Assembly (NCBI GenBank): GCA_964030785.1
Contig: OZ034968.1
Location: forward strand, 53,412,230 to 53,476,229
Length of the DNA: 64,000 bases
From: Siderastrea siderea
Lineage: Eukaryota; Cnidaria; Anthozoa; Scleractinia; Rhizangiidae
Direction of reading: 5' to 3'
The translations under genes and the position numbers were made by a program. This document shows positions 11,341 through 24,319 of this stretch, piece after piece. Under the pieces are notes generated by a model. It worked only from the letters and a program-made list of their open reading frames with translations. It was not told where the DNA came from and did no database searches. Positions within the stretch are counted from its first letter, which is position 1. The number at the start of each line of letters is the position of its first letter.

Positions 11341-13780
11341 ACGTTTTTAAAGGAGTAACAATGTCCTTGTTAGAATTTGAAGTCTTCAATACTCTGGATC
11401 GAAAGCCTGTGTGAAAAGTTGTTTCTGTACCTGACTCCTCTCCAGTAGTCTTCATGACCTCGCACTCCGTGCTGCGCGCGTCATGGAGACGACCAGGGAC
11501 GATGCCTGCAATGTGACGTCTGTTCAGCAAATCTACATCCGCACTTAAGGTGGCTCCATACAGTTTCTCATCAGTTTCAACAGACAAATATACATAGCTT
11601 TTTTGATGATTTTCAGGACATTGATTTACATCTCACTAGGGAAAAGCTACAAAAGCAACTAGCCTAGCCTTTATACTTTTCAAAAAAGTCACAATTTCTG
11701 CGCCTGGCCCGTTTCCTTGGCAACCACTGATATAGTTGTTTGGCTCATTTTTTAAGCTTACCCAGTTTCTTCACGTCATTTCTTGGTTTTTACACGGTGA
11801 ATTTTGGCTATTTTTGTTGTAAAGATGTTGTCGTTTGAGAAGTCTCAGCTGGCAAAGCTGTGAGAAATTTTGTACATAAGTTTTGTCAGAATAGTAAATT
11901 TCCGTTTTCGGCGATTAATGCAGAAGTGCATGTACAAAAATTACTCTTACTTTAGTATGACTGAAAAACACAAAAATCCTACAAATGTTCCAATTTTAAA
12001 AAAATTTCACCGAGTGGAACACGCGCAATTAGCGTTTGAAAATGCCTCAAAACCCACCTTTTTTCTTCACGTTACCAAAACAAAAATTCTTCAAGTTACG
12101 GGGTTGCGCATGCTCATGATTCCTTTTGCGTGGACGTGCGTGGACAGCACGCGGGTAAGCGGTAGAAAAGCTTTTCTAAAGCTTTTCTTTCCAAAGAACA
12201 ACATTTTTCTGGACAAATGCTTTCCTTTACCGTAAAGGATCCATGTGACCAAAAAATTCACAAAAATAAAGAAAGAAACGAACAAACAAACAAGAAAGAA
12301 GCAAATTTGTACCAATTCGCGATATAAAAACTCGAACGAAGCCGCCACTTTATTGCCAGCAGCAAAACATTTCCTTGAAAGTTTCCAGAACGCGGAATCA
12401 TTAAACCACTTTCAGTTTCATTTTTACCATTAACTGATTACAACCGTTCTTCAAGAAAAGAACTAAAGCGGTCATGTTTGCTCTTAGAACATCTTTTGGT
12501 ATGCTACCCGAGAAAAGCAGGGAAGTTCGTTTTTTTAATGTTGTAAGCTCAATATTTTGTCTGCCGAGACCCGCGTTGTTTCTTAGCGGCTACTTGCGTG
12601 TTTGATAACTGCATGGAATAGCAAATAGTATAAAAATAAGCTTTCAATTTATATTTAAAGGCAGACGTTGGAGAAAGGGAACAAAAATGTCCACAAGAAA
12701 TTATACGTTTTGAAAAAGACTACATTATTTTTCTGCAAGGTTCAACAAGTCAACAGAACGCCTGCGAAACGCATACTGTTTTAGAACCGGCCGTCAACTC
12801 GATACTCATCCTTTATTCTTTCACTGAATGCTGTCATTCTAGGCATAATTTTTCGTAAAAATAAAAATTGTATTTGAGCTTAGGTACAATTGAACTTTTC
12901 TCAATTTTCGGTTTTATTTTAGACCACCGAAGTTTTTGAAGTCGCACATTGTCAACGCAAGTGAAACTTAGATCAAAAGCTACTGGTGACTGATAAATAG
13001 ACACTGAAATATAAGTGTCCTTTTGAGTTTCAACTTCTATCAAAATTCAATGACAACTGTTACCTCGTTACAAGTGTGTAATCTATTCATCGCTCAATAA
13101 AATTCACAAGTCAGCTGTATTTTGCTGAAACCGTATGAGAACGGCCGTAGAGACAACATACCCGACAAAAAATAGACGGCTTGTTAGAAAGGCAAAAACT
13201 ATAGCAATTTTCGAAAAAATTACTTACACTTAGGCTCCATCCAAACAAACGTAAGCTTCTCATCCCAGAGATTCTCGACAGCTGACCTGGACAGCACTGA
13301 TATTTCAAGTTGAGAACGGAAAGACGTTCTTCACGCATAATTCTTGAAGGCGCGTAATAATTCGTGCAACGTTTTCAGTCCTCTCTGTGTTGCTTGAACT
13401 TAAAGATCACAATCAATCCAGTCCTACAATCGTAGAACAATCGTAGGACTGCAACTGTCAGCTACAAAAGCGATTAAACTAAAGGCTTTTCACAATTTCA
13501 CTGCTACGTGCTCGACAGGTTTTGAAAAGGTAAGCCAGAAATATGCCTCAATCAGACTTTGGAAAAGTTTGCGTGGGAGGTTGATTGGCACATGTCAAAG
13601 GACTGGGACTGTCGCGCTCCTCACGCGCGCGCTTGTGCCAATTTAGTTCCCATTCCTCGCGCGCTGAAAAACTATATGGAGCCACCTTAATTCTTGAGGT
13701 TTGGGGTTTTTCGAAGACTCTACCAAGTAAACTCGACTGTTCAAAACAAAAATTCTTGAAATACAAAATTCAGACACTGG
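11341..13780. other. Non-coding stretch, no recognised gene
   Basis: Short frames only. Phrases such as CTATATGGAGCCACCTTAA (about 13672) and its reverse near 11550 suggest old repeats. Nothing can be named. Confidence 0.4.
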
Positions 13781-13789
13781 CAATTATAG

Positions 13790-14790
13790 GTGCAAAAACA
13801 AATGTTTTACTCAAGAGCCTGTTCATGAATATTTGGCGCAGTGTCATTACCACCCGTCGCACTCCGTACACAAGCTTTAAATAAATGAATATACTGAAGA
13901 TCCCGGGTTTCATCCTCGCTGTTAAGATCCTAGAATACTTGGATGTGCGATTTAAACAGACATCGGCACTTACCCAACTCCTTCGAAAAATATACAACTC
14001 AGTACCAGAGTTCTTGGGCAGACAAAAGATTTAAAGATGAACGTAGTTAAGCACTATCACCAGTTAATAAGAGGCGACGCTTTGCACCAGTAGCTAATAA
14101 AGAAGACAGCTGCTCACCAAAAATGTCACAGCATTTCCAGCGTGGTTGTCCTACATGTTTATTTTGAAGAAGAGTAATTACTATTTTCAGCGCATTTTAA
14201 TAATACAACCACAGCTAGACGGGTAAGCGAGAAACAAATAGCTCTAACAGTCCCTTGTTCAAAGGCTGGAAATTGGCTCCCTTGTTGTCCTGTCAAGGTA
14301 AGAAATACTCATTCACGGAATCTTTTAGTCTGACTCTGAAGATAAGGAAAGGCTGACTTAATGCTATTCATTAAATTACATCTTTAAAATTTCCACTATA
14401 TGTGCATACCAAAGTGTTATAAAGTGCTTGAATTTTCTCGTTCAAGCGAGCCTTTGAAATGTCTTAGAAATGTTTTCCAAAAAGGTTAAAATAAAGGCAC
14501 AAATATTAAGCACGATTTGCTATAAAAAGTACTGAAACCTACAAAGTAAGAATATTCTATCGTGTCTGTCTTTTTTTTTTTTTTGGCGGAAAATGCAGAT
14601 GAATTGATTATTATCAAATTTGGTGAGCATTTACTTGCAGTTTATGCGATTCAATAAATTAGATTGTAGTGTTCCAAAAAAACAGAAAGAAAGAAAAGAA
14701 AAGGATATATCGCAGAAGGTAAAATATTTCTATGGCGTTTTCTAAATGTTTTATGAAAAGTTCATATCAGTAGCGGAGCTCCTTTGCGGC
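13790..14790 (+). repeat. Segmental block C, copy 1 (partners at 33.55 and 37.34 kb)
   Basis: 14028-14790 aligns in order with about 33551-34250: GATGAACGTAGTTAAGCAC against GATGAACACAGCTGAGCAC, then a CAGCTGC(T/C)C(A/G)CCAAAAAT core, then CATTTCCAGCGTG. The 5' part (13818-13925) matches 37340-37440. No shared reading frame. Confidence 0.6.
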
Positions 14791-15034
14791 TGAAGGCCAC
14801 AGAGCCGAGAACCATACTCAGTAGAAAATATATATATCTATGAGGGCCAATTTTGATGGTCACGACGTCACGTTACCCTACGACGACCGACGTCCATTGC
14901 ACCACACCTCATGTAAAATGTTCGAAGTGTCTGAATACTCGCGCGGTAACATGTGGTGAAAAATGGCGGACTTCCCTCGAACAAACGTTTCAGTGTAAAC
15001 CATCTTTTTTGAGGCGTTAAGTAAAAGGATGTAC

Positions 15035-15660
15035 AGTACGTCTCTATAAAAGGCGCCCTTGTTCTATTTCTAAACGTTTTGAAATCGAGCAACATAATAA
15101 ATGCTGAACCTGATCGCGAGTGAAAGAAACTCGGCTTCGCCTCTTGCAGTAGGTGCGATTTCACAAGGAAACGACAAAGGAAACAGCATTTAGAGCAACT
15201 TGATTTGTGCTTATGGTAGACCCTAAATAAAATACCGCTAAGGTACTCTTATTTCAGTGTTCTTTATAAATAAAAACGCGAAGGCAGGGCGTAAAACAAA
15301 GCATAAACAAAATGCAGGCCGCCATGGAAACCGTTTGTTTTGGTTCATTTTCTGAAACATAGGACATATTATCATGATTTTCAACAATTACAAAGGTAGT
15401 TTTTCTTTCATCGCTGGGCGGCGTTGTTTACAAATTGAGGAAGAACATTTGTGATTCTCGAGTTTCTCCATTCAACCGCTGTTTCAATCGCAAAGTACGG
15501 AGTTTCTTTACGTGAGGTCTCTAGAAACTCTGCATCTTGTATGCAAGGAAATCACGGAATACGCACAGACACAAGTTTCTCTCTATGTTTAATAACTAGG
15601 AGTACAGCTTAAAGTCTACAATTAAGCTTAAATTCTACAAGAGACAAAAAGACTAAATAT
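15035..15660 (+). repeat. Local direct duplicate, left copy
   Basis: The stretch starting at CTCTATAAAAG and running through ATTTAGAGCAACTTGATTTG, GGTAGACCCTAAATAAAATA, GTTTGTTTTGGTTCATTT and AGTACGGAGTTTCTTTACG recurs about 1 kb downstream. No coding frame is conserved. Confidence 0.75.
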
Positions 15661-16017
15661 AGTTATTTTTGCCACCATTTCAATGGATAGCCCGTCATTT
15701 CTCCCAAATTTCTGATCTGTTGTAGTAGTGTAGTTAAGATAGACGCGCGAACATATCGATGCTGGTTTTTGTTTCTCAGGTGGCGCGCGATTAAACCTCA
15801 CACTTCACTATTTTGTCGTTCCAATTTTTTCTTCTTTTTTTTCCGGTTTTTTTTGTTTTTTTGGTTTCGGTCTGATTTTTGTACCTCCTTTCCGTCACCT
15901 TTTTCCTTTGTAACGGGTTTTTATTTCCATAATTCTCGCATGCGCATGAATTTTAGCGTATGTAGGCCTCTGATTGTGTTTTCAGTGGCCGGTGGAAAAT
16001 TGTGAACTATGATAGAG

Positions 16018-16580
16018 AATACAGCTCTATAAAAGATGTCTCTTTTTATCTCTTAACATTTGAAACAAAATGATAATTCCCGCATCTTTCAGCGGTCAGC
16101 TTCGCCGTTTGCACAAGGTGAGATTTTATAAGGAAACGACTAAGGATACAGCATTTAGAGCAACTTGATTTGTCCTCATGGTAGACCCTAAATAAAATAC
16201 TGCTAAATTACTCTTATTTTAATGTGTCCTTTATAAATAAGGCAGTGCGTAAAAACAAAGTATAAGCAAAATGCGGACCGCGGTGGAAACAGTTTGTTTT
16301 GGTTCATTTCTTCAAATGTAGGGCTTCTCATCACCATTTTACAACGACAGTTTTTCTTTCATCTCTGGGCGGTATTCTTTACAAAGTTGAAGAATACCAT
16401 TTTTGATCCTAGAGTTTCTATTCAACCGCAAAGTACGGAGTTTCTTTACGCGAGGTCTCTAGAAACTCTGCATCTCGAAACGCAAAAAAATCACGGAATA
16501 TACTTCCCTTTAACACAAGTTTCTGTCTGTGTTTAATAACTAGGAGTTCAGCCTGAAGTTTATCAATATATGATTTTTAG
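16018..16580 (+). repeat. Local direct duplicate, right copy
   Basis: Second copy of the 15.0-15.66 kb unit, with indels. The shared CTCTATAAAAG could be a TATA-like element, but no gene follows either copy. Confidence 0.75.
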
Positions 16581-17066
16581 ATAAAGCATAACACTTTTAA
16601 GTTTAAAAGAATACATATTTCGGCATCCCTGATGCCATTCTCAGTTCAAGGAAAATGCTACAACAAAGCTATTTATATGCAATAGTGATTAGAATTGTAA
16701 ATGAAAATATAAGCAAGAATAACAAAAAGAATCTTTACATATCCACTGGGAAAAGCCCACGTTAAATCAACAGGTTAAACATGTTAATTTAACACTGTAT
16801 GCTTAGATTTCACATAATCACGCTTTTTTGTTATTCTTGCTTATATTAAGTCTAAGAAGGGAAACGATTTATTCTTTGAGATAAATAGATCTGAAACTGG
16901 GGCGCCACCACTGAGAAAATTCATTTACGTTTGAATTGCTTCGTTACACAAGTAGAACAACTTTGAAAAAGTCACGTTTAAGTACTATCATGTTTACACT
17001 CTTTAAAATGAACTGGGGCGGCACGGCACCAAACATTCGGCACCCTGCCTAGACGACTAGGGAGCA
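16581..17066. other. No recognisable feature
   Basis: AT-rich non-coding sequence. Confidence 0.4.
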
Positions 17067-17068
17067 AC

Positions 17069-17101
<33 letters not shown>

Positions 17102-17103
17102 CT
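17067..17103 (-). repeat. (AAT)n tract joined to CTTTATTTA: probable retroposon 3' tail
   Basis: About twelve AAT units run directly into CTTTATTTACC. A trinucleotide tail next to AATAAAG on the minus strand is typical of the 3' end of LINE/SINE copies lying in reverse. The body would extend to the right (17104 to about 17350), but no domain is recognisable there. Confidence 0.45.
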
Positions 17104-17349
17104 TTATTTACCCTGCAGAATGGATCAGCTGATACAATAGTACCGCCTGGTATAAATCCAAGTGCAGCTTAACTAGATTAACAAAATTATGAATTTATCC
17201 TATGAAAATTGTCAAATAACTACAGGTTATAAAAATTGCAAAATACTGACTAAATTGTTAAATAACTGCAGATCTAGCAACTAAATCGATGCGTGCTTCG
17301 ATCTAGGTCGCGCAGATAAATATAAAGGATTTGTTTTAAAAACTGGAGA

Positions 17350-18200
17350 CGGTGCCCCTAACTACCTTGAAACCAGAATATTCACTTTTTGTCGAGATGA
17401 GTAATATTTTCGTTCTAACTATTATCCACTTCTGAGTCATACATATAACACTCGCGTAGGAGAGTAAAGATCTTTCTCAGCTTTACAGAGATACGATGGG
17501 AATGTTATCGACTTTTCATCCCATAAAATGTTTTTCAAAGTTTCAATCGGCTTCTTAGTCCAATAACTATTATTATTATTATTCAACAAATTGTCACTAT
17601 GCCCATATATGGTAAGGAAGCCCTCAATATCTGTCATCCGTACATGACAGATATCCTGCGATATACGTAAATGACCATATTTGGAAGTGCACTGCAGATT
17701 TTCTTTCGTTGCTTGTTTGGCGGACATTTTGAAAAGCGAGGCAGTTTTAGCAGTGTTCTCCGGAAATTTTAACTCCTGGAAGAAACTTTCCACGATTAAA
17801 TGCTCTCACAAAGTCAACAACTATTTGCTTCAGCTCTCAAAGATATCCAGAGGTTGACTTGGAATTTTCACAGTGAGAACTCAACCAAGAAAATGCTATT
17901 GCGAACGAAGCAGCACACTTGCTCACGAAAAGTTGTAAAGACTAAAGTTAAAAAGATTTTAATTCACAGGAAGAGGACTTATTCTCGGTAAGGTAGCAAT
18001 ATTTTTTTACTTTGTCTTGTCATTTCCAAACATGAGTTTGTAAATAAGTCTTTTTTTTTAAGTGAACGGTAGTAAACTTCGATTTCTTGAAGTTCTGTTT
18101 TGATTTTTATTACGCTTATGTGTTGCCAGCTTTTAGCGTTTTCATCATAGAGCCGTAGTTTTTCTCGTTCTGAAAATGGTAGTCGAATTTGTTGAATAAT
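17350..18200. other. No recognised gene
   Basis: The minus-strand frame at 17437-17793 has no ATG start at its 5' end, contains an ATT-microsatellite Asn run, and resembles no family. It is not called as a gene. Confidence 0.4.
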
Positions 18201-18205
18201 AAAAC

Positions 18206-18317
18206 AATTATCCTGCTCAATCTTGCGGAATATCCCCTGATTTAGCCAACTCGGCCTACGGCCTCGTCGGCTAAGTATCAGGTGATATTCCCGCGCGATT
18301 TCGCAGGATAATTGTTA
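18206..18317. mobile_element. Foldback MITE (112 bp)
   Basis: Outer arms ACAATTATCCTGC and GCAGGATAATTGT are exact inverses. Inner arms carry TATCCCCTGATTTAGCC against GGCTAAGTATCAGGTGATA around a short GC-rich loop. A hairpin of this type with no coding content is a non-autonomous DNA element. No clear target duplication was found. Confidence 0.65.
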
Positions 18318-19103
18318 AATACCGTGATTTAAACTTTTTTAAATTAAGGACTCCCTTCTTGTTGCATGTGTCGCCAAAAAAATGTCTGTACAACTGGGTC
18401 CGCCATTTGCGATTGATGTCAATGTGTAAGGGCTTCAATTTGCCAAAAATTGACCACTACTATACACTGCACTGCTATGCGTTTACGTGCACACATCATT
18501 CGGCATAGTGCCTCCTTGAGCCCAATTACTTAGCTCAATGTATGAACTTACCTCCAGAAGGTGAGTCTTGGTACCCAAAACATTTTGGCCACACCATAGT
18601 GCTGCATTTAACTTGGAATCGTTGTGCTCACCTGATGAAAATTAGCAGTGCTGGCGATGGCACGGTGCCAAAGTTTATGGTGCCTTGCCGTTTTCTTTTC
18701 TTTTCTTTTCTTTTTACGCATTTGTCAGTGTGGTTTTATTCGGCTTTGCTGATCATCAATTCAATATATAATAGAAGTACAGATGACACCACGAATGGCG
18801 GGTCATTACGCACGCGTAATTTAGGCAAACATTTGGACAGTGTTCTGTCCCGGCGGTCATTCTTGCACTTTAGGTTAGAACGCTGAGTTACCAAATTGAT
18901 ATAACAACAACTTTTATATATCTCGCTGTTAATAACAATACATCGGACTGATTCATAGGTAGCTAAGGTAATATTTCCTTTACTCATTCCCGAATGATAT
19001 TCTTTGGGAAAGATTAAAAAACATAGTGTTGTTCTTAGTCGGGTCAGTTATAGAAAAAATAATAGCAAATGGTGTAAAAGTGGTAAATTTGTCTCAGAAG
19101 GTT

Positions 19104-19270
19104 CTTACACCTAATCGTACCTTTTTGGTACGCTTCGGCGGCATATCAGGCGAGTTTGGTCGAGCCATGGTTCGTATTTTGGCGAGACGTAGTCGAGCCA
19201 AAATACCCATGGTGAGACCAAACGAGCTTGATATGCTGCCGAAGCGTACCAAAAAAGGTGCGATTAAGTA
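19104..19270. mobile_element. Foldback element (about 167 bp)
   Basis: Arms of about 78 bases face each other: left GGTACGCTTCGGCGGCATAT, right ATATGCTGCCGAAGCGTACC, with a few mismatches and a loop near GAGACGTAGTC. The plus-strand frame crossing it is explained by this palindrome. A second short inverted pair (TACCGTACCCAAATT near 19278 and its complement near 19796) may mark a larger element around it. Confidence 0.65.
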
Positions 19271-19819
19271 TTTACCGTACCCAAATTCGTCCTAAAACCC
19301 GGCTTTTTTTTTTCAGTTACCGTGATCAGTCAGGCGTTGTAGAGCGACACGTATTTACACTTTTCTGGTCGTCAATACTCTTCTCCAACTCTTCATCTGC
19401 CATTTTATTTAATTCTATTGTTTGGAATTTCATTTTCTGAATCTTGGTAGTCCAAGTTTAGAAAGAAATTTGGAAAACACGGTTTCATTTTGAAACCAAA
19501 AAAGTTTCAGCGCTGTCCGTAAAGTTCACGCGAGCGCCCGCCAGTGTAGCCGCTCCAATTTTGGCGCGAAATTGTATTCTTTTTTTCTCTCTTACCGTTA
19601 AACAAATTACTTTCTCGTTTAACAAATGTAATAGTTTTACGTTTCGTTGTATTTCTGTTGTAATTTTCGCCTCTAAAGTCTGCAAAAAAATGCGAGTTTT
19701 ACAAACTGTCCATGATATCGTAGGATATCAGGTCAGTGACTTGATATCGTAGAAAATCATGACAGTAAACAAGGCTTCTGATTGGCTAATTCACAATTTG
19801 GGTACGGTAATTATGGGAA

Positions 19820-21230
19820 TTAACACAGAATGAAATGAGAGCCACGTGATTAGATGTGCCGGGAATGGAAAGGGAAGGGGGCGGGGGAGGAAACAACACG
19901 CAATTTTAATTTCCAGTAGCTTTTACCAGCATGAAAACAAGGATAACGTACTAGAATTAAAGGGGAAGCAAACAAATCTCGCTCTAAAGGATGGAGTATA
20001 TAAGACAGGCGGCTAAACAGGGCATTTTAAACCCTGCCATTAATTAAAAGTCCCTAATAATTAATTTACATAGAAAATATCAAAGACGTGAATGCTGCTT
20101 CTCTTAATTTACAACTTTACAACTGGATTTTTTTGTAGACTGCGTGCATTCACGCAATTTAGAAACAAATGAAATGTTGGTAGAGGTACATAAGCAGGTA
20201 AAACCCCTGTCAGGAAAAACGTAAACGTAATTTCTCAGGAGGCTCAACACTGAGGTAAAACCTTTAAAAAAGAAACGGGAGTAATATTTACTAGGGTTCA
20301 AGATTATTTGGAATGAACAGGATATTTTAAAAAACATATTTTACTATTTACACATGCAAGTTTTAACACCACAAGGTGTCTCTAAAAATCACAAAAGCCT
20401 GAGCAATGCGTAACTTGGATCTGAAAAGTCTGCCTTATAATTTATTCAAAGCAAATCAAAAATTGCCTCCAAATGCTATTCTTTTTTTGTTCTTGTTATA
20501 ATGAGAGCAATTATTTTTAAAGAAAAACTTGTGGTGTTCTACATGTAAGACATGTAAGACAAATGTTGACCATTTTTTAACCTGGAATATCGCAAACGGT
20601 TAGACGAGTACTGGCAATCTGGGTCGAAATGTAATGTGCATGACTAGTTCTCATTCGTTCAAAGATTTTACGACAGTAAGTTAAAAGAAGGCTCCACGTA
20701 GCGACGACTACGAAGGCCATTATTTGCATCTTAAGCAACATTTCAGCCGTATTTCTGCTCATAGAGTCTAAAACACCTCATCACTTATTCCCCTATGCGG
20801 TGCTGTGGGATATACCACCTGATATATTTTGCTCATTTGTCTTTTCTAAAGTTGCGTTGCGATAAGAAGTGAAGTTATGAACCATCACCGTCATCTCTGT
20901 AAGTAGTAAGTTTTTCAAATGCAAAATAAGAGTTTGAGTCTCTGAAAGCTCAAAACTCCAGTGCTGCGTACTGAATAAACCATTAGCCATGTTTTGCGTA
21001 ATTAGTAAGCTGTGTTCACGCACTGCATTCTAAAAGCTCGTGACTAAACGACGTCATTGTATCCTTTCTGCTGTAATAATGGCGGAACATTAAATCGGAA
21101 AATTGCAATGAAAATTGATATCTAAAGCGCAAATATTCATTTCAATTGAAATTTCGATTGAAAGCAATGACAATTACAGAAGATGTTCGTGACATACATT
21201 ACGTTTTTACTAACGTTATTTATTTTTCCC
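19820..21230. other. Mostly plain sequence; weak duplicate near 20.1 kb
   Basis: About 20130-20200 resembles 35960-36020 and 43130-43170 (TGCA/GTGCACGCAATTT-type core), suggesting a third diverged copy of block B. No gene was recognised. Confidence 0.35.
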
Positions 21231-21729
21231 AAGTTAGACAAAAAAGGATATTTGTCAACGATGTCATTTCATTCAAAAAGGCCAAAGAGATAAGGATATA
21301 TAGATGATTCAAACATCACGTCCCAAGACATGATGCTTCCGTTAACAACTTATATTTCTTCCTTAAGGAAAAAAAGGTTTGTAGAAAAGACTTCAAAGGC
21401 AAACTTCCGCAAAGCGTAATGCAAAAGAAGGCCCGGTTTTGGCTGCTTTATTGAAACCGGTAGGTAAAAATGTTATTTTATTTATTTTTGTTGTTTTTGT
21501 GCCAATTGGTCAATGTAGTCAGTGCTGTAGAAATAGCATTTAGGGATTAGCTCTTTAAATCACCTTTTTCTTTTAACACTAAGTATTTAATTAAAACTTC
21601 AAGAGACAAAGGGAAGTTAAGAAAACGTTCTTATTATTCAACTGAAAATTGGCTTGAAGTTACACCTAGAATTGGCAAGAAATGTTAAAACGTACAAATT
21701 TAATCAGAACGATCCAACTGGGAAGTACA

Positions 21730-21787
21730 CTGCGAGCTGAGGTCCTTCGACCGTTATCTAGGAAGATCGGAGGATCTCTGCTCGCAG
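21730..21787. repeat. Short hairpin in block A2
   Basis: CTGCGAGCTGAGGTCCT faces AGGATCTCTGCTCGCAG with three mismatches. It is absent from the other block A copies at the matching place, so it is probably a small MITE insertion. Confidence 0.5.
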
Positions 21788-21957
21788 GCCAACCGGGAAG
21801 ATATGATTTTTTAAAATTCAAATGACAATATCCCTGTTAGATATCATTAATATAATTTTGTAAATGTTGTAAGGGGCGGTTTTAAATCTTGAAACACTGC
21901 ATAAGCTATTTATCTATTATCTAGTTGGTAATATTTTTTTTCCTTTTTATAATTAAC

Positions 21958-22150
21958 CTTTTTATAGCGGATATATTAAAATATTAGTGTCGCCTTTGAA
22001 AAGACAAGGAACAGAAACTTAAGTATTTGACGACATATGGAAGCTCGAGACAGCTCATTATATTTGACATTTCAGTGAAATAATTGAAACTGAGACAACA
22101 GCAAAGGAAACAGCCCAGCACTGCCACGTCAGTTTCTTCCAAGTACAGTA
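21958..22150 (+). promoter_or_regulatory. Conserved TATA-like core of block A2 (hypothetical promoter)
   Basis: TTTTTATAGCGGATAT followed by about 190 conserved bases recurs at 41.32 and 47.92 kb. This is the best-conserved part of block A. Each copy precedes a GPCR copy or its expected place, and the receptors need a separate 5' exon. Promoter or first exon is inference from conservation and position only. Confidence 0.3.
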
Positions 22151-22226
22151 TACACAAAGCTAAGTTAATGCAAGCTAATGCAACAAAGCAAGATAATGCA
22201 GCAAAGCTAATGCAAGCACGGTATAC

Positions 22227-22357
22227 ATGTTGTAGTTCAATTTTATCCTTGGTTTAATTTCTATTTTCTTTTGTTTTATTTTCATTATCATATATTAACA
22301 TAAAAAAGAGCAAAGTAAAATAAAAATTGAACCAAGGATAAAATTGAACTACAACAT
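22227..22357. mobile_element. Foldback MITE (131 bp)
   Basis: Left arm ATGTTGTAGTTCAATTTTAT and right arm ATAAAATTGAACTACAACAT are exact inverses, followed inward by CCTTGGTT/AACCAAGG, with an AT-rich centre. It interrupts block A2 and is absent from A3 and A4. Confidence 0.8.
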
Positions 22358-23168
22358 ACACAAAGCTAAGTAAAGGAAAAACGATTTTATTCCTTTTACA
22401 AAGTAGATATCTTTACAGTAAGTGACAGTAAACTTTGTATTTTATCAGTCTCTTCCATTTTACTTATTCTAGCCGGGGTTAACTAGGGTCAGCTTGTAAG
22501 GCTAAGACTGTGCGTACCGAGTAAATCGACTTACAGAGGAGAAGTAGCGTCAAAATGTATTTCCGAAAGGTTTCGGCGGTCAGTTATTTTGAACAGAGGA
22601 CGGTCATTTTTAGTTTTGTTAAAATGGCTGGTGAAAGAAAAATACAAAATGACATTGCTGACCTATATGCAAACGGCTTTCATAATCGTAAAGAGGTTGA
22701 ATAATCTAAAAAATTCAACTTGAATTAGCGCAGTATTTCCGTTATAATCAGTCAAAGATTGTCTACAAAATTAGACAGGTAATTTATTATTTTATCCTCG
22801 CAATCACTTAATGCCAGGGTAGCTCTGCTGTATTTTCTTTCTGACGGTTTTAAATCCAGGTTTCAGTAATTCTATTTGTTAAAGCAAACCAGATTATACG
22901 AAATCTCTTCAAATAAAATATACTGTAAATAGATTTCAAAAACATTCAGAAGCTTTGGCAAAAAGGGCATAGGAAGCAATAGTGAGGTTGTAATAACAAT
23001 TGTCCTTCCGAATAACTTCCGCTCAAATTTCAATCAATTGAGTAAAAACTACCGGAACATTAAAAGAAGATCTCCTAAGGTTTCTGATGGAAGTAATTCC
23101 CAACATCAATCCAGAAAATGATCTTCGAACATTTTCAAGAGTCAATTGACGGATCTATGCCCACACAT

Positions 23169-23205
23169 TAGAGTGAATTCGTATAACCCGTTTCTTATAT
23201 GCTAA
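23169..23205 (+). repeat. Left arm of a 37-bp perfect inverted repeat
   Basis: Starts TAGAGTGAATTCGTATAACC. It is an exact inverse of 23951-23987. The left arm also resembles the end of block A3 near 42380, so it seems to belong to the duplicated block. Confidence 0.85.
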
Positions 23206-23950
23206 CAAGAAAAGCCCCAGGGGCATTAGACCCCGCCGTTGTTCACCCCCCCGGGGGTGTAAAATATGTTACGGTCACTCAAGATAAAAGCCGTTGGCTG
23301 TGTAGTGAAAGACACGACGAGTATTTCTTTGGCCGAACGAAAACCGGAGGTCTGGGGCAAGTGACCACCAAAAAAAAAAACAACACGGAAAAAAAGGGGT
23401 ATTACCAGACTCGTCCTGACGGCGGGGTAATGAGGTGCATAATATTCTAATGACCGGTTTGGGTACGCACGAGCGATTCACGATTGAAATGCGTTCCTGT
23501 GTTCAGCATACGCCATAGAAAATGAGCATTTTAAAAAAGGTAGGGAGTACAACTGCAGAAAAATAATACTTGGCACACTAGGTTTCAAGTTGTCATTTCA
23601 AAAAGGACGGCACAAACTCTACAAGGCAGCTCGCTTTACATGTACCTGTATCACACGACTTTCGACATTTTGAACATGCAACGTGAACTAAATTTCAGTT
23701 CAACGCTTCTTTCGTGTGACCCAGATGTAGCCCTGCGTTAAATTAAAAGGCTGACTTTCTGACGCCTGTGGCAGAGAAACACTCGTGCCGGTACTTTCTC
23801 ACGCTGGTATGCAAACAGTGGAAGAAAAGAATAGCTCATTTTAAGGCTTGTTCTTTTCAAATGTTCAAAATTAGGAATTTGAAGCAATGGTTTCAGTTGT
23901 GCGTGCTCAGTTGTTCAATTGTTCTTCTCATTAGCATTTAGTGATTCTCA

Positions 23951-23987
23951 TTAGCATATAAGAAACGGGTTATACGAATTCACTCTA
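23951..23987 (-). repeat. Right arm of the 37-bp perfect inverted repeat
   Basis: Exact inverse of 23169-23205. The 745 bp between the arms show no coding frame worth calling, apart from low-complexity GGGG/AAAA runs near 23.24 and 23.37 kb. Confidence 0.85.
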
Positions 23988-24319
23988 TTGCGCACCGTTT
24001 GCTTGAAGATTTCTGATGCCAGGTTTCACTTGGGGGTGTAGACCCAAGCGCAAGCATAAAGATGACGTAATGGCCAACAACGAGAAAGCAAGCACAATCA
24101 CGAGCATCAAAGAAACAAACACACGAATTCTTCTCCTCTGGGTTTCACTAAGGATCACTTCAGCAAAGCGACGCATAATAGCACAAGAACAAGGAAAGGG
24201 AAAATTCCACTGAAAACTTCAAGCGCTGGCCAACCGTATCACTTGTGGTTGCCCAGATAAATTTTGATGGGAAAACGCCCATCGAGGATAAATGATGATC
24301 TTGATGTTTTCTCTTTGAG

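Larger units (their letters stand above)
21240..23205 (+). repeat. GPCR upstream block A, copy A2
   Basis: Aligns along its length with 40.13-42.42 kb and, in part, with 46.88-48.3 kb. Landmarks in order: CAAACATCACGTCCCAAGA; TTATAGCGGATAT followed by a GTGTCG core; an AACTGAGACAACAGCAA-type core; GTCAGTTTCTTCC; TACCGAGTAAATC; TTTCTGATGG. It precedes the broken GPCR at 24.32 kb, at about the same distance as copy A4 precedes the intact one. Confidence 0.7.

Noticed and set aside
17437..17793. 118-residue minus-strand frame
   Set aside because: Starts at GTG, includes a microsatellite-coded Asn run, and matches nothing recognisable.
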